A DNA stretch of 64,000 nt from UBA288 sp964461885 (GCA_964461885.1 CAYWVY010000003.1:1-64000); one strand, 5' to 3'. Counted from the stretch's first letter, positions 33,322 through 41,595 are shown. Numbers and translations: made by a program. The notes: generated by a model from the sequence alone, not told the origin.

Positions 33322-33795
33322 ATGGACATGACAGCCATGCGCCGGCCCGAGAAGGCCGTGACGGACCCCGCCTGGTGCCGGGCCGTGCTCGACGCCGCCC
33401 CGTACCTCGTGCTCGCTCTGAACGACGGCGGCGCGCCGTACACGGTCCCGCTCTGCGTCGCTGTCGCAGACGGCGCGATCTACCTCCACATGGCGGGGGA
33501 GGGGCGCAAGCTCGACCTCCTCCGGGCCGACCCGCGGGCCGGCGTCGTCGAGGTCGCCGGCGCGACGGTCGTGCCGGGGGAGACGGTCTGCGCCTCGGGC
33601 ATGCGCGCCTCCTCGGTCGCCGGGCCCGGGTGATGCGTCGTGATCAAAGACCCGGTCGAGAGGCGCTCCGCCCTCGACGCGTTTGCGCGAAAGTATGTGG
33701 GAATGGTTCCCGATGAATATCCCGACACCGCTCTCGCCTCGATGGTCGTGGTCCGGCTCGACCCGGTTTCGCTCTCGGGTCGGCCCACGGGATAG
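33322..33795 (+). pseudogene. NimA/PNPOx-like gene with in-frame TGA
   Basis: A flavin-binding split-barrel protein of the NimA (nitroimidazole-resistance) type, about 157 residues when read through. From ATG 33322 the sequence runs through the typical PYLVLALNDGGAPYTVPLC and YLHMAGEGRKLDLLR, and meets TGA at 33631-33633. The same frame then continues with CVVIKDPVERRSALDAFARK and the family ending VVVRLDPVSLSGR to a TAG at 33793-33795. The homologous position usually holds a small or basic residue before the IxDPxER motif; a CGA-to-TGA change (Arg) would explain the stop. Read-through is possible but nothing supports it. Confidence 0.7.
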
Positions 33796-33824
33796 CCCGC
33801 GGCGCCGCGGACAGAACCGTTTCA

Positions 33825-33834
33825 TTTAATTAAA
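33825..33834 (+). promoter_or_regulatory. AT-rich promoter of the REC-PAS gene
   Basis: TTTAATTAAA ends five bases before an in-frame ATG at 33839 and about 40 bases before the ATG at 33869. A transcript would start near 33855, so only the second ATG can be used. Confidence 0.55.
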
Positions 33835-33868
33835 CAGCATGCCGGAACATGGTAGAGGGATCTCTGCC

Positions 33869-35026
33869 ATGCACACCGTCCTCCTGGTCGATGACGAACC
33901 GTCCGAGCTCGAGCTCGGGACCCTCTTTCTCGAACGGGGCGGGCAGCTCCGTGTGGTCCCCTTCTCCTCGGCGCCTGCTGCCCTCGAGGCCCTGCGGGAT
34001 CGACCCTGCGACGCGATCGTCTCGGACTACCAGATGCCCGGCATGGACGGCATCTCGTTCCTGAAGGCCGTTCGAAGCGAGTTCGGAGACATCCCCTTCC
34101 TCCTTTTCACGGGCCGGGGGCGCGAGGAGGTTGTGATCGCGGCCATCAACAACGGCGCGGACTTCTACGTCCAGAAGGGCGGGGACCCGGCGGCCCAGTA
34201 CGCGGAGCTCGCCCACGGGATCCGGCAGGCCGTCCTGCGTCGGGAGGCGGAAAGGACCCTGCGGCGCGGCGAGGAGCAGTTCCGGCGGCTCATGGACAAC
34301 GCGAAGGACCTGGTTTTCCGGATGTCGCTCCCCGATGGGGTGTTCTCGTTTATAAGCCGGGCCTCGGTCGACCTCACGGGGTATACGCCCGAAGAATTCT
34401 ACGCGGAACCGGGCCTGCTCCGGCGGCTGATCCATCCCGAGTGGCGAGAGCACTTCCAGAGGATGTGGGGCGACCTCGTCGCGGGCGCGGTGCCCCCGTC
34501 ATACGAATTCCAGATCGTCGACCGGGCCGGGCAAACCCGCTGGGTCAACCAGCGGAATGTCCTTGTGACCGGCGACGACGGCCGGCCCGTGGCGATCGAG
34601 GCGATCGCCACGGATGTCACCCGGCAGAAAGAGGCCGAGCAGGAGCTGCGGATGAGCGAGCAACGCTTCCGGCGGCTCTTCGAGCAGACCCCCCTCGGCG
34701 TCGCGCTGGTCGGACCCGATCTCGGGTTCCAGACGGTCAATCCTGCCCTCTGCCGGATGCTCGGCTACACCGAGGAGGAGCTGATCGGCCGGCCGTTCTC
34801 GTCCGTGACGGACCCGGCGGATGTGCCGCTCAGCCTTGCCGAGACCGGGCGGGTGCTGACGGGCGAGACTCCTGTGGCCCGGTTCAGGAAGCGGTACCGG
34901 AGAAAGGACGGGAGTCTCCTGTCGGGACGGGTCACGATCTCCCCCATCCGGGACGAGCACGGGGTGGTGATCCACCTGCTGCCCGTGATCGAGGAGATTT
35001 CCGACGACACCTCCCCCGCCGCGTAA
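33869..35026 (+). CDS. REC-PAS-PAS response regulator
   Basis: A 385-residue signalling protein: receiver domain (1-120, acceptor D53 in IVSDYQMPGMDG), then two PAS domains (about 135-250 and 262-380) and no kinase or output domain. The receiver is very close to that of the hybrid kinase at 25585 (shared LFTGRGREEVVI and YVQKGGDP), so both descend from one module and may exchange partners. The second ATG (protein MHTVLLVDDEP) is chosen because the promoter lies too close to the first ATG and the receiver fold begins here. It probably acts through protein contacts via its PAS domains. Confidence 0.88.
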   Translation: MHTVLLVDDEPSELELGTLFLERGGQLRVVPFSSAPAALEALRDRPCDAIVSDYQMPGMDGISFLKAVRSEFGDIPFLLFTGRGREEVVIAAINNGADFYVQKGGDPAAQYAELAHGIRQAVLRREAERTLRRGEEQFRRLMDNAKDLVFRMSLPDGVFSFISRASVDLTGYTPEEFYAEPGLLRRLIHPEWREHFQRMWGDLVAGAVPPSYEFQIVDRAGQTRWVNQRNVLVTGDDGRPVAIEAIATDVTRQKEAEQELRMSEQRFRRLFEQTPLGVALVGPDLGFQTVNPALCRMLGYTEEELIGRPFSSVTDPADVPLSLAETGRVLTGETPVARFRKRYRRKDGSLLSGRVTISPIRDEHGVVIHLLPVIEEISDDTSPAA

Positions 35027-35059
35027 GCGCCGCCCGCCAGAGTCTTCCCGCACGGCGGG

Positions 35060-35629
35060 TCAGTCGCGGACGAACGCGTGGTACCCGGTTCCGGGCACGA
35101 CCGGCCAATCGCGCTGCCCGACCGGCGCCGGGTACGCGGCCGGGTCCGGGTCGGTTCCATGCTCGGCCACGTCGGTCGGCGCCTGCTCGATCGCGACCGG
35201 GGCCACCGCGAGGTCCACCCCGCGGGCCGGGCAGCACCACTCGACCGTGACCCCGTTCGGGTCGTGGAGGTAAACCGAGTGCAGGAAGCCGTGGTCGGTC
35301 ACGTCAGAGGCCGGGACGCCGGCCGCAGCGAACCGGTCCTTGAGACGGAAGAGATCCTCGAGCGACCCGACGCCGAGGGTCACGTAGTCGAACGCGAACG
35401 GCCCTGCGACGGGCGCCTGCGCGTCCTTCTCCGGGAGCGGGTGCGCGCCGGGCCACTCGAAGAACCCGATCAGCGTGCCCCGCCCCGGGTCGAAGAAGTA
35501 GGCCCGCTGGCCCGGGCGACCCAGCCGTTCCACGAGGCGGCAACCGAGGAGGTCACGCCAGAAACGGATGGTCGCGTCCATGTCTCCCGTCGCGAGCGCG
35601 ACGTGGGAGAGGCCGGAGAACGGCGACAT
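35060..35629 (-). CDS. VOC family glyoxalase/dioxygenase-like protein
   Basis: A 189-residue vicinal-oxygen-chelate protein. The fold markers are GLSHVALATGDMDATIRFWRD at the start (first metal His in HVAL), FFDPGRGTLIGFFEW, and the final LHDPNGVTVEWCCP strand carrying the last metal Glu. VOC domains catalyse isomerisation, ring cleavage or thiol-dependent detoxification; no specific reaction can be assigned. A C-terminal tail of about 45 residues follows the domain (APTDVAEHGTDPDP). The start is ATG 35629 (a second ATG at 35641 is possible). It is 19 bases after the tautomerase stop, so the two are probably co-transcribed. Confidence 0.85.
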   Translation of the reverse strand: MSPFSGLSHVALATGDMDATIRFWRDLLGCRLVERLGRPGQRAYFFDPGRGTLIGFFEWPGAHPLPEKDAQAPVAGPFAFDYVTLGVGSLEDLFRLKDRFAAAGVPASDVTDHGFLHSVYLHDPNGVTVEWCCPARGVDLAVAPVAIEQAPTDVAEHGTDPDPAAYPAPVGQRDWPVVPGTGYHAFVRD

Positions 35630-35648
35630 GGCGGACGGCACCCCGCCG

Positions 35649-35834
35649 CTAGCGCTCCGAGAGGAGCACCCCGCCCTTGGCGATACTCTCGCGCGGCAGC
35701 TCGTGGACCAGGATCGTGATCTCGGCGGGATCGATCTTCATGACATCGACAAGCGTGGTCGTGAACCCCTCGACGACTTGGCGCTTCTGCTCGAGCGTGC
35801 GGCCGGCGGCCATCTGGATCGTGACAATGGGCAT
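35649..35834 (-). CDS. 4-oxalocrotonate tautomerase family protein
   Basis: A 61-residue tautomerase-superfamily monomer. After removal of Met the catalytic Pro1 is exposed (PIVTIQMAAGRTLEQKR), with the conserved Arg near position 12 and Val/Gly-rich second half. Such proteins form hexamers and isomerise keto-enol substrates such as 2-hydroxymuconates. The start is fixed by the need for an N-terminal proline. It is upstream of the VOC gene in the same direction, so a joint role in catabolising an aromatic or reactive carbonyl compound is conceivable but unproven. Confidence 0.9.
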   Translation of the reverse strand: MPIVTIQMAAGRTLEQKRQVVEGFTTTLVDVMKIDPAEITILVHELPRESIAKGGVLLSER

Positions 35835-35888
35835 GGATCTGATCTCAACCCCGTGGCGTATCAAGGCGATCGTGGCCGGCGAGCGCGG

Positions 35889-36122
35889 TCAGTCACAGCG
35901 GTCGGGTGTGTCGCACCGCCGGACTCCGGTAGTCTCGTCGTTGTACTTCGGCCGGAGCCCGGCCCAGCCCGTGTACCCGCAGTAGATGCAGCAGTCACCC
36001 CCGCAGCGGGGGCAGAGCGTTGCGGGCGGGCGGACCTCAACCCGACCTTGGGAGTCGCAGTATGTGCAGCCCTCCCCCTCGCAGGCGTGGCAGGTTGCGT
36101 GGACGTAATCATCGTCTGTCAT
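35889..36122 (-). CDS. Cys-rich zinc-finger-like small protein (copy 1)
   Basis: A 77-residue protein with 12 Cys: CHACEGEGCTYCD near the N-terminus, CPRCGGDCCIYCGYTGW in the middle, and two Cys near the end. The CxxCxGxGCxxC spacing resembles DnaJ-type zinc fingers. It is a tandem paralogue of the next gene (identical in the DDDYV, CEGEGCTYCD, GDCCIYCGYTGW segments). Role unknown; likely metal binding, perhaps an Fe-S or zinc carrier or a protein-binding module. Confidence 0.7.
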   Translation of the reverse strand: MTDDDYVHATCHACEGEGCTYCDSQGRVEVRPPATLCPRCGGDCCIYCGYTGWAGLRPKYNDETTGVRRCDTPDRCD

Positions 36123-36214
36123 TGCATTTCGGTGCGCGGGGCGAGGGGATAATGAATTCTAACCAGGAACGTTCCCCGGCGCCTGCCAACGAGCGACACG
36201 CGAAACGTCATCGC

Positions 36215-36430
36215 TCAGGGACGGTCTTTGGTCCCGGCGGTCTCGTCGTCGTACTTCGGCCGGAGCTCATCCCAGCCCGTGTACCCGCAATAGATGCAGC
36301 AGTCACCCCCGCAGTGGGAGCAGACGGTCGCGGGCGGCAGGACCTCGACCCGGCCCTTGAAGTCGCAGTACGTGCAGCCCTCCCCCTCGCAGGTCCGGCA
36401 GGCCGCGCGGACGTAGTCATCGTCGGCCAT
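36215..36430 (-). CDS. Cys-rich zinc-finger-like small protein (copy 2)
   Basis: A 71-residue paralogue of the preceding protein with CRTCEGEGCTYCD, then CSHCGGDCCIYCGYTGW, and a tail rich in Asp/Lys lacking the extra Cys pair of copy 1. The two genes lie 92 bases apart in the same direction, a local duplication. Ten Cys in two CxxC-pair clusters suggest two metal centres. No family name recognised. Confidence 0.7.
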   Translation of the reverse strand: MADDDYVRAACRTCEGEGCTYCDFKGRVEVLPPATVCSHCGGDCCIYCGYTGWDELRPKYDDETAGTKDRP

Positions 36431-36518
36431 CGTCTCGAAGGAGGCGGCAGCCGGATAAAGGATTGTCGATCATCACGATCGATACGCATACCCGTCCGGG
36501 CGTCGACCCTCCTGGCCG

Positions 36519-37220
36519 ATGACTGTCCTGCTCGCGCTCGACGACACGGACATGCCCGGAACGCCCGGTACGGGCCGGCTCGCCCGGGCGATCGCGGCCG
36601 CGATCGCGGCCCGGTTTTCCGTCGCAGGAGTGACCCGCCACCAGCTCCTGGTCGACCCGGCGATCCCGTACACCTCGCACAACTCCTCGGCCGTGCTCCA
36701 CATCAGAGCCGGGGGCGACGCGATAAACACGCTCCTCGATCTTGCCCGGGAGCTCGTGCTCGACGGCTACGCCGAGGGGGCGGACCCCGGGCTCGCGGCC
36801 GTCGATGCCGACGCCGTTCCGCCGGCCGTGGTCGCGTTCGGCCAGGACGCGAAGCGGTGCGTGCTGACGCAGGGGCAGGCGCTCGGCCTCGCCCGCAACA
36901 CCGGCATCCCCCTCGAGCCGCTCGGCGGCACCGGCGGCGGCGTGATCGGCGCGCTCGCGGGGATCGGCCTCGCCGCGACCGGCTGTGACGGCCGGTACCT
37001 CGAGATCGGCTCGATTCGCGCCCTCGGCGCGGAGACCACGGTGGAGGCCGCGCTCGAAGCCGGCGTCGCCGACGTCGTCACCACCGACGGCCGGCCCGTG
37101 GCCTCGGGCCGGCTTGTCTGCGACCACGGCAAGGGCCCGAAGCCCGCCGTCGTCAGGGGGCGGCCTGTGCTCTTCGTCGAACCGTGCGAGGCCGGCTGGC
37201 GGGCGTTGCGCCGCGACTGA
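36519..37220 (+). CDS. TiaS-like (tRNA-Ile2 agmatinylcytidine synthetase-related) protein
   Basis: A 233-residue protein related to the first half of TiaS. It opens with LLALDDTDMPGTPGTGRLAR, the Asp-rich TiaS start, followed by the Val-rich strand and HNSSAVLHIRAGG. The middle has the Gly-rich PLGGTGGGVIGALAGIGLAATG. TiaS proper is more than 400 residues and carries OB-fold and zinc-ribbon domains; these are absent, so it is probably not TiaS itself but one of the shorter homologues found in methanogens, whose role is unknown. Start ATG 36519. Divergent from the two Cys-rich genes. Confidence 0.75.
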   Translation: MTVLLALDDTDMPGTPGTGRLARAIAAAIAARFSVAGVTRHQLLVDPAIPYTSHNSSAVLHIRAGGDAINTLLDLARELVLDGYAEGADPGLAAVDADAVPPAVVAFGQDAKRCVLTQGQALGLARNTGIPLEPLGGTGGGVIGALAGIGLAATGCDGRYLEIGSIRALGAETTVEAALEAGVADVVTTDGRPVASGRLVCDHGKGPKPAVVRGRPVLFVEPCEAGWRALRRD

Positions 37221-37273
37221 CCCGCACCGCCCCGAGCAGAAGACGTATGTGCCTGTGCGGCAGAGGCCGTGCC

Positions 37274-37510
37274 ATGCCCTACAGGACTCCCGAGGACCTG
37301 CCCGAGCGGATCCGAAACGTTCTGCCGCGCCACGCCCAGGAGATCTACCAGGCCGCGTTCAACAACGCCTGGGACGAATACCGCGATCCCGAGGACCGGA
37401 AGCTGGGCGGGACGCGGGAGGAGACCACCCACGCCGTGGCCTTGTCCGCGGTCGAGCAGACCTACGAGAAAAACGAGAGAACCGGCGAATGGAGGAAGCG
37501 GAAGGACTGA
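37274..37510 (+). CDS. chaB: ChaB family protein
   Basis: A 78-residue ChaB-like protein: YRTPEDLPERIRNVLP, HAQEIYQAAFNNAWDEY and VEQTYEKNERTGEWRK are the family's three conserved segments. ChaB is named after a cation-transport regulator of E. coli but its function is unclear; small helical ChaB proteins often sit with other short stress genes. Start is ATG 37274, the first Met of the family motif. Confidence 0.9.
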   Translation: MPYRTPEDLPERIRNVLPRHAQEIYQAAFNNAWDEYRDPEDRKLGGTREETTHAVALSAVEQTYEKNERTGEWRKRKD

Positions 37511-37568
37511 CCGGGGTTCTCCAGGCCATACGCTCATACAGGTGGTCCGCAAGAGGAGCGGCCGAGTG

Positions 37569-37988
37569 ATGGCTACGCGGAATTCCGATCTCATGAGAGC
37601 AGGTGCAACCGCGAGCGGCACGCCGCGCGTGATGCGGTCGAGCACGATGGTCGGCAGCGCGGTGCGGAACCTGAAGGGCGACGACCCCGGCAAGATCCAG
37701 GAGTTGATGATCGACGTCGCGACCGGGCGGATTGCGTACACAGTCCTCGCCTACGGCGGCTTCCTCGGCATGGGCGACAAGCTCTTCGCGATCCCCTGGG
37801 AGGCCCTGATGGCCCGATCCGACGAGTGGCAGTTCGTGCTCGAAATCGACGAGGAGACCCTCAAGACGGCGCCCGGCTTCGACCGCGACCACTACCCGAT
37901 CACGGCCGACTCGATCTGGCTCTCGAACGTTTACACCCACTACGGGCACACCCCCTACTGGGGCGGCACGGGCGACTCCCCGCGCTGA
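37569..37988 (+). CDS. PRC-barrel domain protein
   Basis: A 139-residue PRC-barrel protein. The domain starts near residue 25 with SSTMVGSAVRNLKGDDPG and continues with KIQELMIDVATGRIAYTVLAYGGFLGMGDKLFAIPW, the classical PRC core, which binds RNA or partner proteins. A preceding stretch of about 20 residues may be flexible. The following NVYTHYGHTPYWGG tail is seen in stress-type members. The function is inferred only at domain level. It is one gene after chaB; both belong to a small-stress-gene set. Confidence 0.88.
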   Translation: MATRNSDLMRAGATASGTPRVMRSSTMVGSAVRNLKGDDPGKIQELMIDVATGRIAYTVLAYGGFLGMGDKLFAIPWEALMARSDEWQFVLEIDEETLKTAPGFDRDHYPITADSIWLSNVYTHYGHTPYWGGTGDSPR

Positions 37989-38075
37989 ACCCCTCTTCTC
38001 CCCCCCTGGAAACCTTATTACGAAATACGACCACCTTTCTCCCACTGTGAAGGTGCAGCGCGGGAGGCACTAGCC

Positions 38076-39377
38076 ATGGCCGGACTCTTCGAGGCTGCGG
38101 TCATCGGCCTCCTGATCCTCGCCAACGGCCTCTTCTCCATGTCCGAGTTCGCGATCGTCTCGGCCCGCCGCCACCGTCTTCTGAGCCTCGCCGAGAATGG
38201 TGACGCCCAGGCCGGCACGGCCCTCAAGCTCGCGGCCGAACCGAACCGGTTCCTCTCAACGGTCCAGATCGGGATCACCGTGATCGGCGTCCTCTCGGGA
38301 GCGTACGGCGGGGCCGTCTTCGCCACGGCCCTTGCCGGGTTCGTTGGGCGCGTCCCGCTCCTTGCGCCGTACGCATCCACGATCGCATTTGCCCTGGTCG
38401 TGCTGCTGATCACGTATCTGACCCTCGTCATCGGCGAGATCGTGCCGAAACGGCTCGCACTCGCGAACCCCGAGCCGATAGCGCTCCGCGTCGCGCGGCC
38501 CATGCAGATCCTCTCGGTCATCTCGACCCCGGCTGTCGCGCTCCTCTCGGCCTCGACCGAGCTCGTGCTCCGCCTGGTTGGGGCGAAGGAGTCGTCCGAG
38601 CCGGCGGTGACCGAGGAGGAGGTCCGGATGATGCTCGTGGAGGGGACCAGCGCCGGGGTCTTCGACGAGGAGGAGCAGGAGGTCGTTGCACGCGTCTTCC
38701 GCCTCTCAGACCGCCGCGTGGCCTCGCTCATGACTTCGCGCCGCGAGATCGTCGGAGTCGACCTCGAGGATCCACTCGAGGAGAACCTGGTGCGGATGCG
38801 CGAGGCGGGCCACTCCTATTTCCCAGTTTATCGGGACAGCCTCGACCAGGTCGAGGGCATGATCTCGATCCGGAGCCTCTGGGCGCAGACGCCCATCGGT
38901 GCCCAGCCCGATATCGAGGCTGCCATCTTCGAGCCACTCTACCTGCCCGAGTCCCTGCCGGCCCTGAAGGTGATGGAGCAGTTCCGCGAGGCCACGACCC
39001 ACGTGGCCCTAGTGACCGATGAGTACGGCTCCATCGAGGGCCTGCTGACTCTTCACGACCTGCTGGAATCGATTGTCGGATCCCTGCCTGATGACAATGA
39101 CGAAGAGCCCGAGGCCGTGGAACGGCCCGACGGCTCCTGGCTCCTCGACGGGCTGATGCCCATCGACGAGTTCCGCGACCGTTTCGAGCTGCCCCCGCTC
39201 CCCGACGAGGACCGCGGCTACTACCAGACCCTCGGCGGCTTCGTGATGATGCACCTCGAGCGCACGCCGGTCACGGGCGACCGGTTCGACTGGGGCGGTA
39301 ACGACTTCGAGGTCGTGGACATGGATGGCAACCGGGTCGATAAGGTGCTCTTCCGCCCGGTCGGCGCGGAGCCCTGA
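38076..39377 (+). CDS. CNNM/CorC-type hemolysin-family membrane protein
   Basis: A 433-residue member of the HlyC/CorC family. Domains in order: DUF21/CNNM transmembrane domain (1-180, three to four helices), paired CBS domains (about 200-330), and a CorC_HlyC C-terminal domain (about 345-428). CNNM proteins are linked to Mg2+ (or Na+/Mg2+) transport and CBS domains bind adenosyl nucleotides. A Shine-Dalgarno GGGAGG precedes the ATG, with a TATA-like CCTTATTA farther upstream. The stop overlaps the next ATG by one base. Confidence 0.92.
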   Translation: MAGLFEAAVIGLLILANGLFSMSEFAIVSARRHRLLSLAENGDAQAGTALKLAAEPNRFLSTVQIGITVIGVLSGAYGGAVFATALAGFVGRVPLLAPYASTIAFALVVLLITYLTLVIGEIVPKRLALANPEPIALRVARPMQILSVISTPAVALLSASTELVLRLVGAKESSEPAVTEEEVRMMLVEGTSAGVFDEEEQEVVARVFRLSDRRVASLMTSRREIVGVDLEDPLEENLVRMREAGHSYFPVYRDSLDQVEGMISIRSLWAQTPIGAQPDIEAAIFEPLYLPESLPALKVMEQFREATTHVALVTDEYGSIEGLLTLHDLLESIVGSLPDDNDEEPEAVERPDGSWLLDGLMPIDEFRDRFELPPLPDEDRGYYQTLGGFVMMHLERTPVTGDRFDWGGNDFEVVDMDGNRVDKVLFRPVGAEP

Positions 39378-39814
39378 TGGAGTACGCGTCGGGCACGGTG
39401 GGCCGGGTCTTCCTGCTCCGGGTCGACCACGGCGAGGACCCGCTCGCTGCGATCGCGGCCGTGGCCGATAGGGAGGATGTCGGGACCGGGCTCGTGCTCC
39501 TGCTGGGCGCACTCGAGACAGGCCGGATGGTGGAGGGGCCCGAGACGCTCGCGCTCCCCCCGGTTCCGGTCGCGACCGCGTTCGCTGATGGACGCGAGGT
39601 GCTCGGTATCGGGAATCTGGCTCGGGAGGAGGGCCGGCCCGTGGTCCATCTCCACGCCGCGACCGGCCGGGCCGGGACGACCGCGGTCGGCTGCCTGCGC
39701 GGGGACGCCCGGGTCTACGCGACGGCCGAGGTCGTGCTTTTCGAGCTCGCACTCGGGGCGGTGCGCCGGAGGGATCTCGCGACGGGGATCAGCCCGATCG
39801 CCTTTCGCCCGTGA
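39377..39814 (+). CDS. PPC (DUF296) domain protein
   Basis: A 145-residue PCC/PPC-domain protein: FLLRVDHGEDPLAAIAAVA, VVHLHAATG with the metal-type histidines, and a C-terminal region ending in a hydrophobic strand. PPC proteins trimerise and in plants lie in AT-hook nuclear proteins; the prokaryotic ones are of unknown function, sometimes metal binding (HLHAATGR). It is translationally coupled to the CNNM gene (TGATG), suggesting a common role. It overlaps the convergent membrane-protein gene by 26 bases. Confidence 0.85.
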   Translation: MEYASGTVGRVFLLRVDHGEDPLAAIAAVADREDVGTGLVLLLGALETGRMVEGPETLALPPVPVATAFADGREVLGIGNLAREEGRPVVHLHAATGRAGTTAVGCLRGDARVYATAEVVLFELALGAVRRRDLATGISPIAFRP

Positions 39815-40247
39815 CGAGCCGGACGGACTCACCCACGAGCACGAGCAGGAAGACGGCTGCGTAGAAGATGACTGCGAGTGGTGCGAGAGCGAGGAAGACC
39901 CCGATACCGAAGAGCCGGTCGACCTCAAAGACGAGCTGGACCACGTACCAGGCGGTTGCGGCGGCCGCCACGGCCCGGAGGACCGGCCCGGGCAGGTTCG
40001 TCGGAAACGGGAGGCCGAGGGCGAGGTCGGCGAAGAGGTTGATCGCGGCCAGCACGACCACGACCCAGACGGTCGCGTTCAGGAACGCGACGAGTCCGTG
40101 CCAGACTGAAGCGGGGTAGGCGTCCGCGAGCATGTTGAGCACGGCCAGCACGATCAGGTAGACGACCAGGCCCACGAGGTGCGAGAGTGGCCGATACCGG
40201 CGCTCCCGCTTGACGAACCGCCGGTCCCACCACTCCCCGGTTGTCAT
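39789..40247 (-). CDS. Four-helix membrane protein
   Basis: A 152-residue integral membrane protein with a basic N-terminus (RRFVKRERRYRP) and four hydrophobic stretches (about 22-42, 55-74, 88-108, 113-140). No family recognised. The start ATG 40247 overlaps the stop of the DUF2769 gene (ATGA), so they are one operon. Function unknown. Confidence 0.65.
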   Translation of the reverse strand: MTTGEWWDRRFVKRERRYRPLSHLVGLVVYLIVLAVLNMLADAYPASVWHGLVAFLNATVWVVVVLAAINLFADLALGLPFPTNLPGPVLRAVAAAATAWYVVQLVFEVDRLFGIGVFLALAPLAVIFYAAVFLLVLVGESVRLVTGERRSG

Positions 40248-40546
40248 GGCAGGGAGCGCTCGTACCGCCGCGCCGCCTCGGGCCCCTTGAGACAGAAGTC
40301 CCTGTGCTCCAGGCCGAGCTCGCGATACACCGCGCAGTCCGGGCAGACGCAGCCCAGGTCCTCGGTCACGCAGCCGAAGGATCGGCCGATCAGGCAGTAG
40401 AGCCGCTCGCCGGCCCCCTCCGTGCAGTCGTTGTAGGTCGGGCACTCGGGGCAGCAGCACTCGGGCGCGAGGTCCTCGAGGGCGGCTCCACGCGCCGCGT
40501 GGTGCAGCTCCCGGTACCCGGTCATGAAGGTCTCGAACCGGTCCAT
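40244..40546 (-). CDS. DUF2769 Cys-rich protein
   Basis: A 100-residue Cys-rich protein. The pattern CCCPECPTYNDC, YCLIGRSFGCVTEDLGCVCPDC and a late DFCLKG matches DUF2769, a methanogen-associated family with many Cys likely to bind Fe-S or zinc. The in-frame ATG at 40579 overlaps a TATA-like GATATAGA (minus, 40579-40586), so the ATG at 40546 (protein MDRFETF) is the probable start, about 10 bases behind the transcript start. It begins 38 bases after the RNase HIII stop. Confidence 0.82.
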   Translation of the reverse strand: MDRFETFMTGYRELHHAARGAALEDLAPECCCPECPTYNDCTEGAGERLYCLIGRSFGCVTEDLGCVCPDCAVYRELGLEHRDFCLKGPEAARRYERSLP

Positions 40547-40584
40547 TCGCAATCCCACGGCATGACTCTCGTCGACCATCTATA

Positions 40585-41502
40585 TCAGCCCTTCCTAATC
40601 CGCGCGGTGGTCCGGAAGTGGACCTTGGCCACCAGCTCGAGCGCGGCGATGCCGTACCGGTCAGCGACGGCCTGCCCCGCCCCCACCAGCGCCGGCGACG
40701 ACCCACCCTTCGGGAGGTGGATCCCGACCTTCTCCGAGAGCTCGGCCAGTCCCGCGAGGAAACGGGCACGGGCCACGCACGAGGCGGCGGCGACCGCGAT
40801 CCGCCCCTCGGCCCCGCACTCGGTCACAACCGGGACTCCCGGGCAGCAGGCCGTGAGGGTCGCGTCGATCCGGGCCGCGGCCGAGAACTGGTCCACGATC
40901 ACGACCCCGACCGGGCCCTCTGCGACCAGCCGGCCGATGGCGGCGGCGTGGAGCTCGGCGAGCAGGTCGTTCAGGTTCCGGCCGCGGGCCGCGAGCGCCG
41001 TGTAGCGTTCGTTGTACACGGCCGGCATCAGCACCTCGACCGCGGTCGCGCACTCTTCCCGGATCGTCGCCGCGAGCCGGGCCACCTCGTCGTCGGGGAC
41101 CGATTTCGAGTCGCGGACGCCCCTCGCCGCGAGTCCGGCCGCCTCGAACTCGTTGACCCGGACCGCGGCCGCCACGAGCGGGCCGAAGTAGTCCCCCTTG
41201 CCCGACTCGTCCGCGCCCACCTGGGGCCAGAGCCGGAGCACGGGCTCGGCCGCCTCGCCCGCGGCGTCGGCCGCGAGCCCCTGGAGCCGGAGGCGGACGG
41301 CCGGGTCGCGGAGCTGCGAGGCGTCGACCGTGACCGACCCGTCCTTCCGGGCGTAGAGCCGGACCACGCCCGCGTTCCCGACCCGGAACTGGAGCCCGCG
41401 GTCGATCGGCCGGGGCTCGGAGGAGGAGAGGCCGTGGCCAGCGAGCCGACGGCGGAGCTCGTCCGCACGCCCCTCGAGATCCGCCGGGCCGATCATCAGC
41501 AC
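40585..41502 (-). CDS. rnhC: Ribonuclease HIII-type RNase H
   Basis: RNase H enzyme of 305 residues that cleaves RNA in RNA-DNA hybrids. An N-terminal domain of about 90 residues resembles the TBP-like substrate-binding domain of RNase HIII, followed by the catalytic core starting GADESGKGDYFGPL (metal Asp98 and Glu99); other acids are in RGVRDSKSVPD and IVDQF. The DESGKGD form is the HIII signature, whereas archaeal RNase HII starts with xxDExGRG. RNase HIII is mainly bacterial, so transfer is possible. The window holds no RNase HII. Start at ATG 41502; ATG 41496 possible. Confidence 0.85.
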   Translation of the reverse strand: MLMIGPADLEGRADELRRRLAGHGLSSSEPRPIDRGLQFRVGNAGVVRLYARKDGSVTVDASQLRDPAVRLRLQGLAADAAGEAAEPVLRLWPQVGADESGKGDYFGPLVAAAVRVNEFEAAGLAARGVRDSKSVPDDEVARLAATIREECATAVEVLMPAVYNERYTALAARGRNLNDLLAELHAAAIGRLVAEGPVGVVIVDQFSAAARIDATLTACCPGVPVVTECGAEGRIAVAAASCVARARFLAGLAELSEKVGIHLPKGGSSPALVGAGQAVADRYGIAALELVAKVHFRTTARIRKG

Positions 41503-41595
41503 GGGTAGGGCGTCGTGAGGGATAAAGGCGGGGCGCGCGCCGCGGTCCCCATCGCCCCTTCACGCGCGCCCGTCGGAACTCCATGGCAAGAGTCA

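Noticed and set aside
33631..33633. Selenocysteine codon in the NimA-like gene
   Set aside because: No Sec-specific signal, not an active-site position in this family; a nonsense mutation or error is simpler.
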